From contig JAQXFM010000338.1 in NCBI GenBank assembly GCA_029250305.1, forward strand, positions 1-13,985: a DNA stretch of 13,985 nucleotides, given 5' to 3'. Shown piece after piece: positions 12,616 to 13,985 of this stretch. Source of the DNA: Candidatus Poseidoniaceae archaeon (GTDB lineage Archaea; Thermoplasmatota; Poseidoniia; Poseidoniales; Poseidoniaceae). How positions within the stretch are numbered: the first letter of the stretch is position 1; each line of letters starts with the position of its first letter. The position numbers were made by a program, and so were the translations under genes. The notes under the pieces were generated by a model. The model was not told the DNA's origin. It ran no database searches and saw only the letters and a list, made by a program, of their open reading frames with translations.

Positions 12616-13671
12616 TCAGTTGCCCTCGAAGATGGCCATTGCGTCAGCAACAGATGCACCCTCGCAAATGATGGCATGGCAGGCCGCCGTCATACGAACC
12701 GCTTCTTCTGTGGTTCGCTGGTGAATGTTTCTGCCAGTTGCGGCACCCATGCAGTTGCCAATGCTCATTTGATCGTGGAGTCGTTGCAGGAAGTCCTTTG
12801 CTGGGAGTGAGCCGCCACCAGAGCAGATGATGCCCGTTCGTCCAGCAGCTTCTGCTGCAATGGCAAGGGATTCTGGGCGAGTCATGCCATCAAACGCCCC
12901 TGGGTAGTTGACCTTGGCAAAGTCTGCACCGATGCAAGCAGCGACACCAGCAGCGCCTGAAATCAATTGAGGGTCTTTCTCGTCGGCAACAGCTTGTCCA
13001 CGAGGGTACATCCAGACCACGGCAATCATGCCGAGTTCGTGTGCTTGGCGAATGAATTGAGCAGCCTCGGTCATCATGTCGTGTTCGTATTCGCTACCAA
13101 TGTAAATGGTGTAGCCAATGCCAACAACGTTGATGCCGTTGTGCGTCAAAGCCATGACATCGTCCATTTCCCACATTGCCTGAGATACAGGGTCGCGTTG
13201 ACTGGTTTTGACCATGTGCGATTTGGAATTGAGTTTCACCAAGTACGGCAAATCAGGATAATCTCGAGCATACTGTGAGATGAGGCCAAGTTGGCCAGCA
13301 AGAACGCCAATTGTTCCAGCATCGTGACAGCGTTGGCCGATTTCAAACAAATGTCCTGGGTCGTTCGAAGTGATTGGTATTTTGTCGCCGCCGTCGTAGA
13401 AATCGTCGTTGAGGTGCTCAATTTTTTGGTCGCATGCAAACAGGTTCATTTTGCCTGTTCCAGCCGTTGCAGCATCCATGTTTTGGATGTAAATGTCAAT
13501 CAAATCGTTTGGGACGTCTGCGGGGACATTATACTTCAAATCGTTCACCTTGGTTGGGCGTAACGCACCGAGGATTTCAAGACTACGGCCAAAGTTCTCC
13601 AAAGGAGGCATCGCAATTTTCGGTGTTGGCATATAGATGTGTTGAGACTTTGCCAATTTCACACCCGACAC
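12616..13671 (-). CDS. Class I fructose-bisphosphate aldolase, DhnA/FbaB type
   Basis: This 351-residue TIM-barrel protein matches the archaeal class I aldolase family, which interconverts fructose 1,6-bisphosphate with dihydroxyacetone phosphate and glyceraldehyde 3-phosphate via a Schiff base. Visible motifs are NLFACDQKIEHL (76-87) with the conserved Asp81, LPYLVKLN (141-148), VVWMYPRG (218-225), and GADFAKVNYPG (248-258), where Lys253 is the likely Schiff-base residue. SGGGS (284-288) and GAATGRNI (309-316) bind phosphate. DhnA-type family members also include enzymes with other substrates, so glycolytic use is probable rather than proven. The start is uncertain: GTG 13671 lies 24 bp from an AT-rich box, fitting a leaderless transcript, while ATG 13632 would shorten the protein by 13 residues. 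Neither has a good Shine-Dalgarno. It is divergent from the RCC1-repeat gene by only 50 bp. Confidence 0.92.
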   Translation of the reverse strand: MSGVKLAKSQHIYMPTPKIAMPPLENFGRSLEILGALRPTKVNDLKYNVPADVPNDLIDIYIQNMDAATAGTGKMNLFACDQKIEHLNDDFYDGGDKIPITSNDPGHLFEIGQRCHDAGTIGVLAGQLGLISQYARDYPDLPYLVKLNSKSHMVKTSQRDPVSQAMWEMDDVMALTHNGINVVGIGYTIYIGSEYEHDMMTEAAQFIRQAHELGMIAVVWMYPRGQAVADEKDPQLISGAAGVAACIGADFAKVNYPGAFDGMTRPESLAIAAEAAGRTGIICSGGGSLPAKDFLQRLHDQMSIGNCMGAATGRNIHQRTTEEAVRMTAACHAIICEGASVADAMAIFEGN

Positions 13672-13691
13672 CCTATCATTAGAGGGGGAGG

Positions 13692-13698
13692 TTAAATT
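13692..13698. promoter_or_regulatory. Shared AT-rich box between aldolase and RCC1-repeat genes
   Basis: TTAAATT is the only AT-rich element in the 50 bp between the divergent starts GTG 13671 (minus) and ATG 13722 (plus). Its centre is about 24 bp from one and 27 bp from the other, the distance from an archaeal TATA box to the transcription start. One box could thus serve two leaderless transcripts. Geometry is seen; promoter activity is inferred. Confidence 0.45.
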
Positions 13699-13721
13699 GA
13701 ATCCGTCGAGAAAAGCACTCT

Positions 13722-13985
13722 ATGTCCGGCGCACGCCATCCGAATTTCAACCGAGCCCTCGTTTTATCGCTCTTGATGATGATGATGACCCAAGTGGGGT
13801 ATCTCGATTCAATGAATTCATTGACAAACAGCGAAGAAACGCTGAACGAGACCAACGACGTTCTCGAAACGGGCGGCTCTTCGTTTGCTTATGCGAACAA
13901 CAAGGTGTCAACTGCACACCACACCTGCGCCATCCTTGACAACGGCGACCTGAAGTGCTGGGGAAAGGACGACTATGGACAGTTG
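13722..13985 (+). CDS. Secreted RCC1-repeat protein, N-terminal part, cut by right edge
   Basis: The first 88 codons are present and the frame is open at the window edge. The N-terminus MSGARHPNFNRALVLSLL, followed by a four-methionine run (19-22) and TQVGY, fits a signal peptide or membrane anchor: basic region, then hydrophobic core. A Ser/Thr/Asn/Glu-rich linker follows (about 30-60; NSLTNSEETLNETNDVLE). HHTCAILDNGDLKCWGKDDY (66-85) is the start of an RCC1/BNR-like beta-propeller blade of the cysteine-containing type found in secreted prokaryotic proteins, where paired Cys residues (69 and 79) may form a disulphide. Such propellers usually have about seven blades and act in binding; the ligand is unknown. 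ATG 13722 is the first ATG after an in-frame stop at 13698-13700. There is no Shine-Dalgarno, which fits a leaderless transcript from the shared box. Confidence 0.85.
   Translation, partial: MSGARHPNFNRALVLSLLMMMMTQVGYLDSMNSLTNSEETLNETNDVLETGGSSFAYANNKVSTAHHTCAILDNGDLKCWGKDDYGQL
13775..13788 (+). repeat. ATG triplet tandem repeat inside the signal-peptide region
   Basis: GATGATGATGATGA encodes four successive methionines (residues 19-22) in the hydrophobic core of the RCC1-repeat protein. In-frame triplet repeats can vary in copy number by slippage without breaking the frame; here that would lengthen or shorten the hydrophobic core. Variation between strains is not visible from one sequence. 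Confidence 0.6.

Noticed and set aside
13697..13939. An 80-codon plus-strand frame starting with TTG, overlapping the RCC1-repeat gene
   Set aside because: The overlapping frame from ATG 13722 has a signal-peptide-like start and a clear RCC1 blade and stays open to the edge. Two overlapping genes on the same strand are unlikely, so the TTG frame is a shadow.
1..13985. tRNA genes, CRISPR repeats, insertion-sequence ends or a defence cluster
   Set aside because: T-loop-like GGTTCGA matches (for example near 2624) lie inside coding regions without a cloverleaf. No regularly spaced repeats, transposases, nucleases or toxin-antitoxin pairs were found.

Overview
The window looks like a piece of an archaeal chromosome, most likely from a marine Thermoplasmata-lineage euryarchaeon such as Marine Group II (Candidatus Poseidoniales). 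This assignment is an inference from gene content, since no rRNA gene is present. Supporting signs are an Orc1/Cdc6 initiator, a fused archaeal-type phosphopantetheine adenylyltransferase/GTP-dependent dephospho-CoA kinase, an S-adenosylhomocysteinase without the bacterial/eukaryotic C-terminal tail, a DhnA-type class I aldolase, a secreted RCC1-repeat protein, and TATA-like boxes about 24-27 bp or a short leader upstream of several starts. No tRNA, rRNA, CRISPR array, transposase or phage gene was found. Gene density is high, with frequent strand switches.

Layout. At 1-167 (-) is the N-terminus of a Nei/Fpg-type DNA glycosylase, cut by the window edge. It is divergent from an MBL-fold hydrolase related to RNase Z (249-1061, +). 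A hairpin/T-tract terminator and an AT-rich stretch follow, then orc1/cdc6 (1292-2533, +) and a four-helix membrane protein (2600-3166, +). The latter overlaps tail to tail with a family 2 glycosyltransferase (3159-4292, -). That gene lies directly behind the CoaD/dephospho-CoA kinase fusion (4289-5311, -), and the pair appears translationally coupled through a CTG start. A 393-bp stretch without a recognisable gene separates them from a large orphan protein with an N-terminal winged helix (5705-8221, -). That gene is divergent from a small winged-helix protein (8495-8821, +). Then follow S-adenosylhomocysteinase (8924-10198, +), a DegT/DnrJ/EryC1/StrS aminotransferase (10300-11541, +) and a TupA-like ATP-grasp protein (11633-12541, +). 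A convergent gap leads to the class I fructose-bisphosphate aldolase (12616-13671, -). Fifty bases beyond its start codon, a secreted RCC1-repeat protein starts in the other direction (13722-13985, +) and runs off the right edge.

How the genes fit together. Most are housekeeping: replication initiation, base-excision repair, CoA synthesis, methyl-cycle salvage and central carbon metabolism. The aminotransferase, the ATP-grasp protein and the glycosyltransferase could serve a surface glycan containing an amino sugar with an amide-linked substituent, but they are not one operon and this is inference. I do not see a defence system or mobile element. The least explained parts are the 838-residue winged-helix protein with its divergent small winged-helix neighbour, the unassigned 393-bp gap, the initiator-gene intergenic region, the CTG-coupled start and the two compact divergent promoters that seem to share one AT-rich box.
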